DNA from: Acetobacteraceae bacterium
GTDB lineage: Bacteria; Pseudomonadota; Alphaproteobacteria; Acetobacterales; Acetobacteraceae
NCBI GenBank assembly: GCA_030041255.1
Contig: JASHOF010000116.1
Location: 1-35,401, forward strand
Length of the DNA: 35,401 nt
Direction of reading: 5' to 3'
Both the position numbers and the translations under genes were made by a program. The notes beneath the pieces were generated by a model. That model was not told the DNA's origin. It saw nothing but the letters and a program-made list of their open reading frames with translations, and did no database searches. Of the stretch, positions 10,342-18,261 are shown in pieces (position 1 is the first letter of the stretch; each line of letters begins with the position of its first letter).

Positions 10342-12068
10342 CCGCCGGCCAAACCCCCACCACCACCGCAACCGTAATCCTGGAGACCCTGGTGGAAGCC
10401 GGGGTCTCGTTCCTGTTTGCTAATTTCGGCTCGGACCATCCGGCCCTGATCGAGGCGCTGGCAGCCTCACGGGCCAGGGGCCGCCCGATACCCGCCGTGA
10501 TCACCTGCCCGAACGAAATGGTGGCGCTCAGCGCCGCCCATGGTGCGGCGCTGCTCACCGGGCGCGCCGAGGCCGTGCTCGTGCATGTCGAATGCGGGAC
10601 GCAGGCGCTGGCCGGCGCCGTCCACAACGCCGCGCGCGGGCGCGCGCCGGCGCTGATCCTGGCCGGCCTCACGCCGTTCACCCAGGAAGGAGAGCTTCGC
10701 GGCAGCCGGAACGAGTTCATCCACTGGCTGCAGGATGTGCCCGATCAGCGCGGCATCGTGCGCGGCTACGTGAAATACGAGAACGAAATCCGCTCCGGCC
10801 GCAACGCGGGAGAGATCATCCGCCGCGCGCTGCAGATCGCTGCAAGCGATCCGAAAGGCCCCGTGTATCTGACGGTGGCACGCGAAGTGCTGGAGGAGGC
10901 GATTCCGCGCCCAGGCGGAACGGGCGGAGATTTCCCGCCGATTTCGCCCGGCATGATCGGAGAGGCCGATCTCGAGCGGCTGATCGCCGGCCTGCTCGCC
11001 GCCGTTCGGCCGCTCGTCGTCACCTCCCATCTCGGCCGGAACCCGGAGGCGGTCGGCGAACTCGTCGCCCTCGCCCGGCGGCTCGCGATCGGCGTCCTGG
11101 AATCGGTGCCGTCGGCCATGAATTTTCCGAGCGACGATCCGGCCTGGGCTGGCGTGCAATGGAGCGAACCGAAACAGAACGAGGTGCTGGCCGAAGCGGA
11201 TTTCGTGCTGGTGATCGAGAGCGACGTGCCGTGGATCCCGACCGTGAACCGGCCCGGCCCGGAAGCCTCCATCTATCATATCGACGTCGATCCGCTGAAG
11301 GAGCGCATGCCGCTCTGGCACATTCCGGCCCGCGCTCACTTCCGTGCCGACGCGGCGAGCGTGCTTGCCGCGATCAATCGCCGCCTCGATGCGGCGGGGA
11401 TCGACGAGGAACGGATCGCCGCGCGGCGCACGCGCCTTCGCCTGCGGCACGCGGAGCAGGCGCGGCGGCTCGCGGAGCGGGAGCAGGCGGCAGGCGGGGA
11501 GATCACGCCCGAATTCGCCATCGCCGCGCTGCGTCGTCATATCGATCAAGAAACTATCGTGCTGAACGAGGCGATCACCTCCTACCCGCTGGTCGTCGAG
11601 CATCTCGGCCGGCGGCCTGCCGGATCGGTTTTCGCAAGCGGCGGCAGCTCGCTCGGCTGGCACGGAGGGGCTGCGATCGGGGCGAAGCTCGCCGCGCCAG
11701 GAAAGACCCTCGTTGCGATCACCGGAGACGGAAGCTATCTTTTTTCGCAACCCGCAACGGTGCATTGGATGGCGCGCCAGTACCGGACGCCGTTCCTCAC
11801 CCTCGTGCTCAACAACCGCGGCTGGCGGGCACCGAAGCTTTCGATGCTGGCCCTCCACCCGGATGGATACGCGAGTCGGGCCAACGATCTCGACATCGCC
11901 TTCGATCCGCCGCCCGATTATGGCGCGATCGCAGCCGCCGCCGGCGGCGCCTTCGCCTTGACCGTCAGGCAGCCGGAAGAAATGGAGTTGGCACTTGCCC
12001 GCGCCTTCCATGCCGTGCGCGAGGAGCGGCGCGCCGCGGTGCTCGATGTGTGGGTGCGCCGGCTCTGA
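10338..12068 (+). CDS. Thiamine-diphosphate-dependent enzyme, acetolactate-synthase-like
   Basis: I chose GTG 10338, which overlaps the previous stop as GTGA and has GAGGA nine bases upstream; it gives 576 residues. The three-domain ThDP fold is visible: an N-terminal PYR domain with the activating Glu60 (TCPNEMVALSAAHG), a middle domain (about 205-345) and a C-terminal PP domain with the cofactor motif GDG (463-465) through NN (492-493). The family includes acetolactate synthase, benzoylformate decarboxylase and oxalyl-CoA decarboxylase. The details (LNNRGWRAPK in the PP motif) do not fix the substrate, so a 2-oxoacid decarboxylase or carboligase is the honest limit. It is coupled to the YkgJ-type gene and meets a second, distinct ThDP gene tail to tail at 12081. 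Confidence 0.88.
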   Translation: MTAGQTPTTTATVILETLVEAGVSFLFANFGSDHPALIEALAASRARGRPIPAVITCPNEMVALSAAHGAALLTGRAEAVLVHVECGTQALAGAVHNAARGRAPALILAGLTPFTQEGELRGSRNEFIHWLQDVPDQRGIVRGYVKYENEIRSGRNAGEIIRRALQIAASDPKGPVYLTVAREVLEEAIPRPGGTGGDFPPISPGMIGEADLERLIAGLLAAVRPLVVTSHLGRNPEAVGELVALARRLAIGVLESVPSAMNFPSDDPAWAGVQWSEPKQNEVLAEADFVLVIESDVPWIPTVNRPGPEASIYHIDVDPLKERMPLWHIPARAHFRADAASVLAAINRRLDAAGIDEERIAARRTRLRLRHAEQARRLAEREQAAGGEITPEFAIAALRRHIDQETIVLNEAITSYPLVVEHLGRRPAGSVFASGGSSLGWHGGAAIGAKLAAPGKTLVAITGDGSYLFSQPATVHWMARQYRTPFLTLVLNNRGWRAPKLSMLALHPDGYASRANDLDIAFDPPPDYGAIAAAAGGAFALTVRQPEEMELALARAFHAVREERRAAVLDVWVRRL

Positions 12069-12080
12069 GTGAGGTGCAGG

Positions 12081-13700
12081 TCAGAATCCGCGCACGCGCG
12101 GGCGGATGATCAGGTCCCAGATGTCGGGCATCGGGCCGACCGGCACATGGATCAGCGCCGGCTTGTTGCGAGCGAGCGCCTCACGCAGTGCCGATTCGAG
12201 TTCTGCGGGCGTCGTCGCGCGCCAGCCGAGCACGCCGAAACTTTCCGCGTATGCAACGAAGTCCGGATTGCTGAGATCGCAGGCGATCAGGCGGTTGCCG
12301 AATCGCTCCTCCTGGATGCGGCGCACATTGCCGAAGGCGCCATCGTCGAGCACGACCGCTACGGCCGCGATGTCGTGGCGCACGGCGGTCGCAAGCTCGT
12401 TCGCCTGGTAAAGAAAGCCGCCGTCGCCGATGACGCAAACCACCGGCTTGTCCGGCCGGGCGATCTTGGCGCCGAGCGCGGCACCGTAGCCCCAGCCGAG
12501 ATTGTCCTGATAGCCCGGCGAAAGATGGAGCCTCGGTCCGAACACGGGAAAGCCGAGGCGGGCAGCGAAGCCGAGCTGGGTCACCTCTTCGACGAAGATT
12601 CCATCCTCGGGCAGTGCCGCCCGGATCGCCGACAGGTACGCCATCTGCGGCGCGCGCTTCGCAAGCTCGGCGGCAAACCAGGCGCGGTGCGGCGCAAGCT
12701 CGGCGTCGCGCCGCGGCCTGGGTGCCTGAGGCAACAGCGCCAGCATGGCACGCAGTGCCGGCGCCGCGTCGGCCACCACCGAGACGGCGGGACGGCGATA
12801 GCGCTCGATCTCCCCGGGGTCGATATCGATGCGCACGATGCTGAGATTCTCATCGAGGCCCCAGGCGGTCTGATAGGGGAACAACCGCGTGCCGACGGCG
12901 AGCACGACATCGGCCTCCGGCCACACACGATGTCCTTCCGGAAACGAGAGGGCGAGCCGGTGCGAAGTCGGGATGACGCCGCGGCCGCGGCGATAGGAAA
13001 CGACCGGCGCTTCGAGGGTCTCGGCGACCGCCGCGACCTCGGCGCCGGCGTCCGTCGCGCCCCCACCGATCACGATCAGCGGTTTTTTTGCGCGGGCGAG
13101 AATGTGCGCCGCGTGCGCCAGCGCATCGTGATCGAGCGGAGGCATGGCGGGCGGGCGCGGGTCAGGGATTTCACTCTCGCCCACCTGGCCCCAGACATCG
13201 ATCGCGCATTCCAGCGCCACCGGGCGCCGGCGGCCCGAGCAGGCGATGCAGAGCGCCTCCGCCACGCGTTCGCCGGCCTCCGAGGGATGGCCGATGCGCG
13301 CCGCATGTTTCGTGAAATGGCGGAGCACGCCGAGCTGGTCGTGGATTTCGTGCAGATGGCCGAAACCGCGGTCGATCGCCGCCTGGGGGATCTGGCCGAA
13401 CAGCGCGAGCAACGGCACGTCCATCGAGTACGCGGTGAGAAGAGCGGCGGCCGCATTCAGCATTCCCGGGCCGGGCACAACCACGAAAGCCTGCGGCTTG
13501 CCGGAGGCAAGAGCAGCGCCAAGCGCCATGTAGGCCGCCCCCTGCTCGTGGCGCGTGTGCACCATGCGAAGGCGATCCGAGGCGCGATGCAGGGCATCGA
13601 AAAACGGATCGTTGTGTACGCCCGGCAGGCCGAACACCGTCGTGATGCCATGGCGGATCAGGCTTTCGACCACCGCTTCGGCTGTGCTCATGCGGGACAT
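12081..13700 (-). CDS. Thiamine-diphosphate-binding enzyme (second paralogue)
   Basis: The 539 residues again show the PYR, middle and PP domains. Motifs are FGLPGVHNDPFFDALH, the activating Glu52 in HTRHEQGAAYMALG, VVPGPGMLNAAAALLTAY, then in the PP domain GDGGFLYQANELATAV (GDG 425-427) and VVLDDGAFGNVRR. The usual NN of the ThDP motif is here DD (452-453) with Asn at 458. The family is annotated broadly as acetolactate-synthase-like or 2-oxoacid decarboxylase; the substrate is unknown. It differs clearly in sequence from the neighbouring enzyme at 10338, so the two are not a recent duplication. It lies 56 bases downstream of a GST gene on the same strand and is probably cotranscribed with it. 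Confidence 0.88.
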   Translation of the reverse strand: MSRMSTAEAVVESLIRHGITTVFGLPGVHNDPFFDALHRASDRLRMVHTRHEQGAAYMALGAALASGKPQAFVVVPGPGMLNAAAALLTAYSMDVPLLALFGQIPQAAIDRGFGHLHEIHDQLGVLRHFTKHAARIGHPSEAGERVAEALCIACSGRRRPVALECAIDVWGQVGESEIPDPRPPAMPPLDHDALAHAAHILARAKKPLIVIGGGATDAGAEVAAVAETLEAPVVSYRRGRGVIPTSHRLALSFPEGHRVWPEADVVLAVGTRLFPYQTAWGLDENLSIVRIDIDPGEIERYRRPAVSVVADAAPALRAMLALLPQAPRPRRDAELAPHRAWFAAELAKRAPQMAYLSAIRAALPEDGIFVEEVTQLGFAARLGFPVFGPRLHLSPGYQDNLGWGYGAALGAKIARPDKPVVCVIGDGGFLYQANELATAVRHDIAAVAVVLDDGAFGNVRRIQEERFGNRLIACDLSNPDFVAYAESFGVLGWRATTPAELESALREALARNKPALIHVPVGPMPDIWDLIIRPRVRGF

Positions 13701-13756
13701 TGCTGTTCACCTTCGGACCGCGGACGGGATGATGATCGGCCCGGCATTCGAGGCCG

Positions 13757-14461
13757 TCACTGGCGGGGTGGGATCGCGAGGCCACGTTGCACGGCGGGCC
13801 TCGCAAGGCCGCGTTCCAGCCAGGCGGGGACATGCTGCAATCGATCGTAATCGACCAGCTCACGCGCTTCGTAGAAGCCGATCAGATTGCGCACCCAGCC
13901 GAACATGGAAATATCGGCGATCGTGTATTCATCGCCCATGATCCATCTCCGGCCATCGAGCCTTCCTTCAAGAACGCCGAGCAGGCGCCTGGTCTCGTTC
14001 CGGTACCGCTCGAGCGGGCGCTTGTCGGCGATCTCCCGGCCGGCGAACTTGTAAAAGTAGCCGAGCTGGCCGAACATCGGGCCGATGAACGCCATCTGGA
14101 AGAAGACCCACTGGATCGTCTCGTAGCGGCGTGCAGCATCCGCCGGCAGGAACATGCGTGTCTTCTCGGCAAGATAGAGCAGGATGGCGCCCGACTCGAA
14201 GAGGCCGAGCGGCGCGCCATCCGGCCCGTTCGGATCGATGATCGCCGGGATCTTGCCGTTCGGATTGAGAGAGAGAAATTCTGGCGTCCATGATTCGTTG
14301 GCCCCGATATCGATCCGGTGGGCCTCGTATGGCAGGCCCGTTTCCTCCAGCATGATGGAGATCTTGACCCCGTTCGGAGTCGGCAGGGAGTAGAGTTGCA
14401 GACGGTCCGGGTACTGCGCCGGCCAGCGCACGGCAATCGGAAACGCCGAAAGACCTGACAT
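13757..14461 (-). CDS. Glutathione S-transferase, Nu-class (YghU/YfcG-like)
   Basis: ATG 14461 has GGAG six bases upstream and gives 234 residues; the longer frame to 14587 is not needed. The N-terminal thioredoxin-like domain reads LQLYSLPTPNGVKISIMLEE, with the T-P-N-G motif of YfcG/YghU enzymes, which lack a catalytic Cys and work as disulfide-bond reductases with two glutathiones. NPNGKIPAIIDPNGP and LFESGAILLYLAEKT form the glutathione-binding cis-Pro and Glu-Ser sites. The all-helical C-terminal domain has MGDEYTIADISMFGW. It probably acts in the cytoplasm on disulfides, peroxides or electrophiles. Its ThDP neighbour downstream suggests a shared transcript, with an unclear metabolic link. 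Confidence 0.93.
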   Translation of the reverse strand: MSGLSAFPIAVRWPAQYPDRLQLYSLPTPNGVKISIMLEETGLPYEAHRIDIGANESWTPEFLSLNPNGKIPAIIDPNGPDGAPLGLFESGAILLYLAEKTRMFLPADAARRYETIQWVFFQMAFIGPMFGQLGYFYKFAGREIADKRPLERYRNETRRLLGVLEGRLDGRRWIMGDEYTIADISMFGWVRNLIGFYEARELVDYDRLQHVPAWLERGLARPAVQRGLAIPPRQ

Positions 14462-14628
14462 CCGTTTCTCCGAAAGATGAGGGAGTTTGCGGCCGAGAGC
14501 CATCCCCGATGGCGGATGGGGTGTCAACCCGCGGCTTGGTCGGCACGCGGGCAGGGCATGGGCCTTGCCTTGACACTGCGCGCGCAACGCACCTAGCGTC
14601 CTTGGAGTGGCGCGGGGTGGCGGGGCGC

Positions 14629-15798
14629 ATGACGATCAAGGGAAAGGCTTACATTGCCGGCGCGTTCGAGCACCCGACCCGCAATGCCCCCGACAAGTCG
14701 GTTGCGCAGCTTCATGCCGAATGCGCCAAGGGCGCTCTCGAAGATGCCGGCCTCACCAAGGATGACGTAGACGGCTATTTCTGCGCCGGTGACGCACCGG
14801 GGATGGGGCCGCTTTCGTTGGTGGATTATCTCAATCTCCGTCTGCGCCACGTCGATTCGACGGAAACCGGCGGCTCTTCCTACCTGGTGCACGTGGCGCA
14901 CGCGGCCGAAGCGATCGCCCTTGGCAGGTGCAGCGTTGCGCTGATCACCCTTGCCGGGCGGCCGAGGAGCGAGGGCATGGCAACCGGCACGGCGCCGCGC
15001 CAGGGAAATCCGGCGCAGCCGGATCTGCAGTTCGAATTTCCGTACGGGCCGACAGTGGTGAACATGTACGCGATGTGCGCGATGCGCCACATGTATCAGT
15101 ACGGCACCACGAGCGAGCAGCTTGCCTGGATCAAGGTCGCCGCTTCGCAGCATGCGCAGCACAATCCGAACGCGATGCTGCGCGATGTGGTCAGCGTGCA
15201 GGACGTGATCGAATCGCCGATCGTCGCTTCGCCGCTGCATCGCCTCGATTGCTGCGTGATCAGTGATGGCGGCGGCGCCCTTATCGTCGTTGCCCCGGAA
15301 GTCATGCAGGACCTGCACCGCCCGCGGGTGAAGATCATCGGCGCCGGCGAGGCGCCGAAGGGCCAGTTTGGTGGAGACGTCGATCTCACCTTCAGCGGCG
15401 CTAGCTGGTCAGGACCGCGCGCCTTCGCCGAAGCAGGGGTGAAGCCGGCGGACATCCGGTACGCCTCGATCTATGACAGCTTCACTATTACCGTCTTGAT
15501 GCAGATCGAGGATCTCGGGTTCTGCACGAAGGGAGAAGGGGGACGATTCGTCGCCGACGGGAACCTGATCTCCGGGGTGGGAAAACTTCCCTTCAATACG
15601 GACGGCGGCGGGCTCTGCAATAATCATCCCGCCAATCGTGGCGGCATGACGAAAGTGATCGAGGCGGTCAGGCAGTTGCGCGGCGAGGCGCATCCCGCCG
15701 TGCAGGTCAAGGACTGCGCGTTGGCGCTGGCGCAGGGGACCGGCGGCGTGCTCGGCTCGCGCCACGGCAGCGCGACCCTCATTCTGGAGCGGGAGTAA
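14629..15798 (+). CDS. Thiolase-fold protein of the lipid-transfer/SCP2 type, lacking the catalytic Cys
   Basis: From ATG 14629 the product has 389 residues, normal for a thiolase. It begins MTIKGKAYIAGAFEHPT; the earlier in-frame start at 14509 adds a non-conserved stretch. Where thiolases have the nucleophilic Cys, this protein reads TETGGSSYLVHVAHAAEA (Ser83-Ser84). Near the C-terminus it has CNNHPANRGGM with the His, and the second Cys motif is replaced by GTGGVLGSRHG. Such proteins pair with DUF35 partners; characterised examples (Ltp2 of steroid side-chain breakdown) are retro-aldolases on acyl-CoA. IYDSFTITVLMQIEDLG matches a conserved block of this group. The DUF35 gene follows after six bases. 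A CoA-ester aldol cleavage is the best guess. Confidence 0.88.
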   Translation: MTIKGKAYIAGAFEHPTRNAPDKSVAQLHAECAKGALEDAGLTKDDVDGYFCAGDAPGMGPLSLVDYLNLRLRHVDSTETGGSSYLVHVAHAAEAIALGRCSVALITLAGRPRSEGMATGTAPRQGNPAQPDLQFEFPYGPTVVNMYAMCAMRHMYQYGTTSEQLAWIKVAASQHAQHNPNAMLRDVVSVQDVIESPIVASPLHRLDCCVISDGGGALIVVAPEVMQDLHRPRVKIIGAGEAPKGQFGGDVDLTFSGASWSGPRAFAEAGVKPADIRYASIYDSFTITVLMQIEDLGFCTKGEGGRFVADGNLISGVGKLPFNTDGGGLCNNHPANRGGMTKVIEAVRQLRGEAHPAVQVKDCALALAQGTGGVLGSRHGSATLILERE

Positions 15799-15804
15799 AA
15801 AGGG

Positions 15805-16191
15805 GTGAGCGTTCGCAAGCTGCCCGCACCGGAGGCGAATCCGGAGACCAGTCCCTATTGGGAGGCTGCGAAGAAGGGCGTGCTGCTGCTCAGGCGTTGC
15901 ACTGCCTGCCGGCGGGCGCATCATTATCCGCGCGCGCTCTGCCCTTTCTGCTTCGGCGATCGGCTGGAATGGCAGGCAGCTTCGGGCAAGGGGTCGATCT
16001 ATTCATTCAGCGTCATGCAGCGCGCGCCGGTGCCCTACGCGATCGCCTATGTCACGCTGGAAGAAGGTCCGACGATGCTGACCAATATCGTCGATTGCGA
16101 TTTCGCGTCGCTTCGCATCGGCATGACGGTACGTCTGGTCTTCAAGCCGACGGAGGGCGGCGCGGCGCTGCCGATGTTCACGCCGGACTGA
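15805..16191 (+). CDS. DUF35 OB-fold, zinc-ribbon partner of the thiolase-like protein
   Basis: GTG 15805 with GGGAG at 15791-15795 gives 128 residues. The N-terminal zinc ribbon has C32-x2-C35 and C46-x2-C49 (RCTACRRAHHYPRALCPFC). The C-terminal half is an OB-fold (GKGSIYSFSVMQ, PYAIAYVTLEEGPTMLTNIV, LRIGMTVRLVF). DUF35 proteins bind acyl-CoA and form complexes with thiolase-fold partners, as in the Ltp2-type aldolases and archaeal HMG-CoA synthase. It lies six bases after the thiolase-like gene, as expected for a complex. Together they probably form one enzyme of acyl-CoA side-chain degradation or condensation. Confidence 0.92.
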   Translation: MSVRKLPAPEANPETSPYWEAAKKGVLLLRRCTACRRAHHYPRALCPFCFGDRLEWQAASGKGSIYSFSVMQRAPVPYAIAYVTLEEGPTMLTNIVDCDFASLRIGMTVRLVFKPTEGGAALPMFTPD

Positions 16192-16206
16192 GGCCCGGGA
16201 GCGCGC

Positions 16207-17379
16207 TCAGTTCGGCTGAACGCGCTCTGCTTCGTCGGATGGAGAGCGCGCCCTGCCGGCCACGTCGAAGACGCGCACGCCGATCTCGGGGCACGAGGGG
16301 GCGAGCCAGGGTGCCGCTTCGATCGTGCGGCGCGCATCCGCCACCCCCTGCTTCCAGCGCTCACGCATCGTACGGCTGCTGAACGCGAAATCCTTGGTCG
16401 CTCCCTGCGGCTGGTGCGGGCGATAAATGATCTGCGCGATATCCATCGTTGTCACGCAGGCGATCTCACTCAAGGCTCTTGCGGCCGGCTGATCTTTCAA
16501 CGACTCGGGCAGGGATTCGAGCAGAAGGTTGAGGTTGTGGCGGATATCGTGAAGGGTATGCAGCTCGTCGGTGACGGTGCGGGTGCGGCTCGAATAGCGG
16601 ATGTCGCTGGTTCGTTCCAGTACCTCGTCCATCGTGCGCGGGACGGTTCCGCGGGCGGGGAAGAGGTCCACCTGGAAGACGAGCCGGCTGCGTCTCGGAT
16701 AGTACGAGAGCACATGTTCGAGCGGTGTGTTGGAATAGAGGCCGCCATCCCAGTAGAACTCTCCATCGATCTCCACCGCCGGGAATCCGGGCGGGAGGGC
16801 TGAGCTTGCCAATACGTGTTGCGGCCGGATCTTCATCTCGCGACTGTCGAAATAGACCATGTTCCCGGTGCACACGTTCACGGCGCCGACACTCAGCCGC
16901 GTTTTGCCGGCATTGATGCGGTCGAAATCGACCAATCGCTCGAGCGTCGGGCGCAGGGGGCCGGTGTCGTACCAGCTCGGCGGGAAGCCGCTTCGGATCC
17001 AGGATGCCGGGGCCCAGCGTTCGAAGAATCCCGGCTGGCCGAAGAAGAGGGCGGAGAGGGCACCGGCCTGGTGATGCAGGTCGCCGAACAGGGTGTCGGG
17101 CCATTCCGGCCAGTTGGCCGAGGGGGCGGTGATCGTCTCCCAAAACTCGGCGAGGCGCGCCAGGCGCCGGGTGGGTTCATTGCCGGCGATGATGGCGGCG
17201 TTGATGGCACCGATCGAAGTGCCGGCCACCCACTCAGGCAGTAACCCGGCCTCGGCGAGAGCCTGATAGACGCCGGCCTGGTAGCTGCCGAGGGCGCCGC
17301 CGCCCTGCAGAACGAGCGTCGGGAGCTTGTCGTAGGCTCCGGCTGCCGGAGGGTCCTCGGGCGTCGTCCTGGGCGGCAT
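16207..17379 (-). CDS. Patatin-like phospholipase with DUF3734 tail
   Basis: ATG 17379 has AGGAG seven bases upstream, giving 390 residues. The patatin domain carries the oxyanion loop LQGGGALGSYQ (24-33), the nucleophile elbow GTSIG with Ser55, and the catalytic Asp211 in WDGGLYSN. The C-terminal part, with YSSRTRTVTDELHTLHDIRH, fits the DUF3734 extension found in many bacterial patatins. It should hydrolyse acyl esters of phospholipids or polyhydroxyalkanoate-like substrates. There is no signal peptide, so it is probably cytoplasmic or membrane-peripheral. It is convergent with the DUF35 gene and divergent from the PaiB-like gene across a 221-base spacer. Confidence 0.93.
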   Translation of the reverse strand: MPPRTTPEDPPAAGAYDKLPTLVLQGGGALGSYQAGVYQALAEAGLLPEWVAGTSIGAINAAIIAGNEPTRRLARLAEFWETITAPSANWPEWPDTLFGDLHHQAGALSALFFGQPGFFERWAPASWIRSGFPPSWYDTGPLRPTLERLVDFDRINAGKTRLSVGAVNVCTGNMVYFDSREMKIRPQHVLASSALPPGFPAVEIDGEFYWDGGLYSNTPLEHVLSYYPRRSRLVFQVDLFPARGTVPRTMDEVLERTSDIRYSSRTRTVTDELHTLHDIRHNLNLLLESLPESLKDQPAARALSEIACVTTMDIAQIIYRPHQPQGATKDFAFSSRTMRERWKQGVADARRTIEAAPWLAPSCPEIGVRVFDVAGRARSPSDEAERVQPN

Positions 17380-17600
17380 TCGGTTTCTCCTTTCGACTGC
17401 GGGGCGGCGCTTTCCCGGCCCACTTGAACGCGTGATTGTCGCAGTGGCAAGCGACAGGTTTTGCCGCCCGGCACACGCATCCGGCAGCCCCCTCATGTCC
17501 CTTCCTCCGGCCGGGAGGATGTGTGGGGCGCGTTTTTGTCACTTGCCCGGCACGCCCGCTCTGGCATTCTCGGTTCGTTCTGTGAGGCGGAGAGATCGAC
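17380..17600. promoter_or_regulatory. Divergent spacer, patatin / PaiB-like gene
   Basis: The spacer must contain both promoters. It holds the ribosome sites for each gene (minus-strand AGGAG before 17379 and GGAG at 17589-17592) and a short inverted repeat, CCTCC-GGCCG-GGAGG, near 17505-17519. I see no convincing -35/-10 pair and no known operator. Confidence 0.35.
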
Positions 17601-18254
17601 GTGTACGTGCCCCCAGCGTTCCGCGAAGACCGCCCCGAGGTCTTGCGGGCCGCCATTCGCGCAACGGGCCTGGCCATTCTCATCAGCGAAGGTCCCGAAG
17701 GAATCATCGCCAGCCACGTGCCGATGCTGCTGGATGAGGCAGAGGGCACGAACGGGCTGCTGCTCGGTCATATCGCGCGGGCCAACCCGCAATGGCGCAG
17801 CAAGGCGGCGGAGGTGGAAGGGCTCGCCATCTTCCCCGGCCCGGACGCCTATATCAGCCCCAACTGGTATGTGACGAAGCGCGAGACCGGAAAGGTCGTG
17901 CCGACCTGGAACTACGTTGCCGTGCATGCCTATGGCCGGCTCGTCTTCTTCGACGATCGGGAGGAATTGCGAGCGCTGGTGACCCGGCTCACCGCGACCC
18001 ACGAGGGCACCTTCCCGGCGCCGTGGGCGGTCAGCGACGCGCCGGCGGATTTCATTGCTTCACAGCTCAAGGGCATCGTCGGGTTCCGACTGGCGATCAC
18101 CCGGCTCGAGGGCAAGTGGAAGATGAGCCAGAACCGGCCGGAGGCGGATCGCCTGGGCGTCATCGAAGGGCTCAAGGAACAGAAGGGGGCGGCGCCGGCG
18201 GTCGTTTCCGATACCGTGGCCGCTGCCCTCGCGCGCGAGAAGGTACCGCGGTGA
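17601..18254 (+). CDS. PaiB-like FMN-binding split-barrel protein
   Basis: GTG 17601 has GGAG eight bases upstream, giving 217 residues with the family start MYVPPAFRED. Conserved blocks are ILISEGPEGIIASHVPMLLD, FPGPDAYISPNWYVTKRETG, VPTWNYVAVHAYG and GKWKMSQNRPEADRLGVIEG, the hallmarks of the PaiB/FMN-binding negative transcriptional regulator family. B. subtilis PaiB was linked to repression of sporulation and protease genes. The fold is a pyridoxamine-phosphate-oxidase-like FMN or haem binder, so an oxidoreductase or sensor role is equally possible. It is seven bases upstream of the hydrolase-TPR gene and probably cotranscribed with it. Confidence 0.92.
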   Translation: MYVPPAFREDRPEVLRAAIRATGLAILISEGPEGIIASHVPMLLDEAEGTNGLLLGHIARANPQWRSKAAEVEGLAIFPGPDAYISPNWYVTKRETGKVVPTWNYVAVHAYGRLVFFDDREELRALVTRLTATHEGTFPAPWAVSDAPADFIASQLKGIVGFRLAITRLEGKWKMSQNRPEADRLGVIEGLKEQKGAAPAVVSDTVAAALAREKVPR

Positions 18255-18261
18255 GCCGCGG

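Noticed and set aside
9496-10371. 291-codon minus-strand frame over the gap and YkgJ gene
   Set aside because: Upper part is antisense to the Cys-cluster gene; lower part has no family features or ribosome site.
10467-12011. 514-codon minus-strand frame opposite the first ThDP gene
   Set aside because: Antisense shadow; the plus-strand frame carries the GDG...NN cofactor motif.
12069-13850. 593-codon plus-strand frame opposite the second ThDP gene
   Set aside because: Antisense shadow rich in Arg and Ala without domain features.
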